From positions 77,736,291-77,800,290 of the forward strand of contig CM034531.1 of the NCBI GenBank assembly GCA_020002185.1: DNA of 64,000 nucleotides, given 5' to 3'. Every line of letters starts with the position of its first letter. Within the stretch, counting starts at the first letter, position 1. Of the stretch, positions 63,403 to 64,000 are shown piece by piece. The notes under the pieces are model-generated. The model had not been told where the DNA came from. It made no database searches and worked only from the letters and a program-made list of their open reading frames with translations. The translations under genes and the position numbers were made by a program. The DNA comes from Paraescarpia echinospica (lineage: Eukaryota > Annelida > Polychaeta > Sabellida > Siboglinidae).

Positions 63403-64000
63403 CCTGTAACCTTGTTAGTGATACAGTGATTGTGATACAGATGTACAATGGGCCTGTAACCTTGTTAGTGATACAGTGACTGTGATACAGATGTACAGCA
63501 GGCCTGTAACCTTGTTAGTGATACAGTGACTGTGATACAGATGTACAGCAGGCCTGTAACCTTGTTTGCGATACAGTGACTGTGATACAGATGTACAATG
63601 GGCCTGTAACCTTGTTAGTGATACAGTGACTGTGATACAGATGTACAACGGGCCTGTAACCTTGTTAGTGATACAGTGACTGTGATACAGATGTACAACA
63701 GGCCTGTAACCTTGTTAGTGATACAGTGACTGATACAGATGTACAGCAGGCCTGTAACCTTGTTAGTGATACAGTGGCTGTGATACAGATGGACAACAGG
63801 CCTGTAACCTTGTTAGTGATACAGATGTACAGCAGGCCTGTAACCTTGTTAATGATACAGTGGCTGTGATACGGATGTACAACGGGCCTGTAACCTCGTT
63901 AGTGATACAGTGATTGTGATACAGATGTACAGCAGGCCTGTAACCTTGTTAGTGATACAGTGGCTGTGATACAGATGTACAACGGGCCTGTAATCTCGTT
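63403..64000. repeat. 50-bp minisatellite, about 12 copies, continues past the window
   Basis: Unit GGCCTGTAACCTTGTTAGTG, ATACAGTGACTGTGATACAG, ATGTACAACA. GGCCTGTAAC starts at 63451, 63501, 63551, 63601, 63651 and 63701 (exactly 50 bp), then units shorten by small deletions. In CS intron 3. Confidence 0.97.

Noticed and set aside
63415..63648. Minus-strand frame with repeated CITVTVSLTRLQAH peptide
   Set aside because: Translation of the 50-bp minisatellite.

Overview
This window is animal (metazoan) nuclear DNA. Its genes are intron-rich with GT-AG junctions, a nuclear mitochondrial-type gene is present, and the introns are full of LINE, SINE and DNA-transposon remains. The repeat load (CR1/jockey-like and other non-LTR elements, tRNA-derived SINEs, hAT, Kolobok-type and ISL2EU-type elements) suggests an aquatic invertebrate. 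The sequence alone does not fix the phylum.

Four conserved host genes make the backbone, in alternating orientation. (1) 166-9179, minus: 5' part of ERCC3/XPB (TFIIH helicase), seven coding exons, running off the left edge. (2) 9947-21741, plus: complete TMEM19 (DUF92 family), six exons, 334 aa. (3) 25946-43763, minus: complete secernin (SCRN), six exons, 433 aa. (4) 44672 onward, plus: 5' part of mitochondrial citrate synthase (CS), three exons, running off the right edge. ERCC3/TMEM19 and SCRN/CS are head-to-head pairs with 767 and 908 bp between start codons. The first spacer has a consensus NRF-1 site; the second has a CRE, an E-box and a CCAAT box. TMEM19 and SCRN are tail-to-tail.

Nearly everything else is mobile or repetitive DNA. 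ERCC3 intron 3' of exon 2 holds a frameshifted LINE with a 3' stem-loop and decamer tail. TMEM19 introns hold SINE and LINE pieces, a minisatellite whose units repeat the exon 4 splice acceptor, and a tandem pair of large complex repeats. SCRN intron 1 (12.8 kb) holds a decayed element of about 10 kb with a SAP-SWIM-YqaJ nuclease gene, a convergent THAP-DDE transposase gene and an SGNH hydrolase-like gene, itself hit by a hAT element. CS introns hold a foldback element with a tRNA-like promoter split by a hAT, a 27-copy 56-bp satellite, and TTAA-flanked elements.

The most striking item is the TTAA-flanked 3.06-kb element at 53710-56773. It carries a frameshifted Mutator/Kolobok-type transposase gene whose stop codon is followed at once by three tandem 16-nt hairpins; one matches the metazoan histone mRNA 3' stem-loop exactly. 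This suggests a DNA transposon whose transposase mRNA could end by replication-dependent, poly(A)-independent processing.
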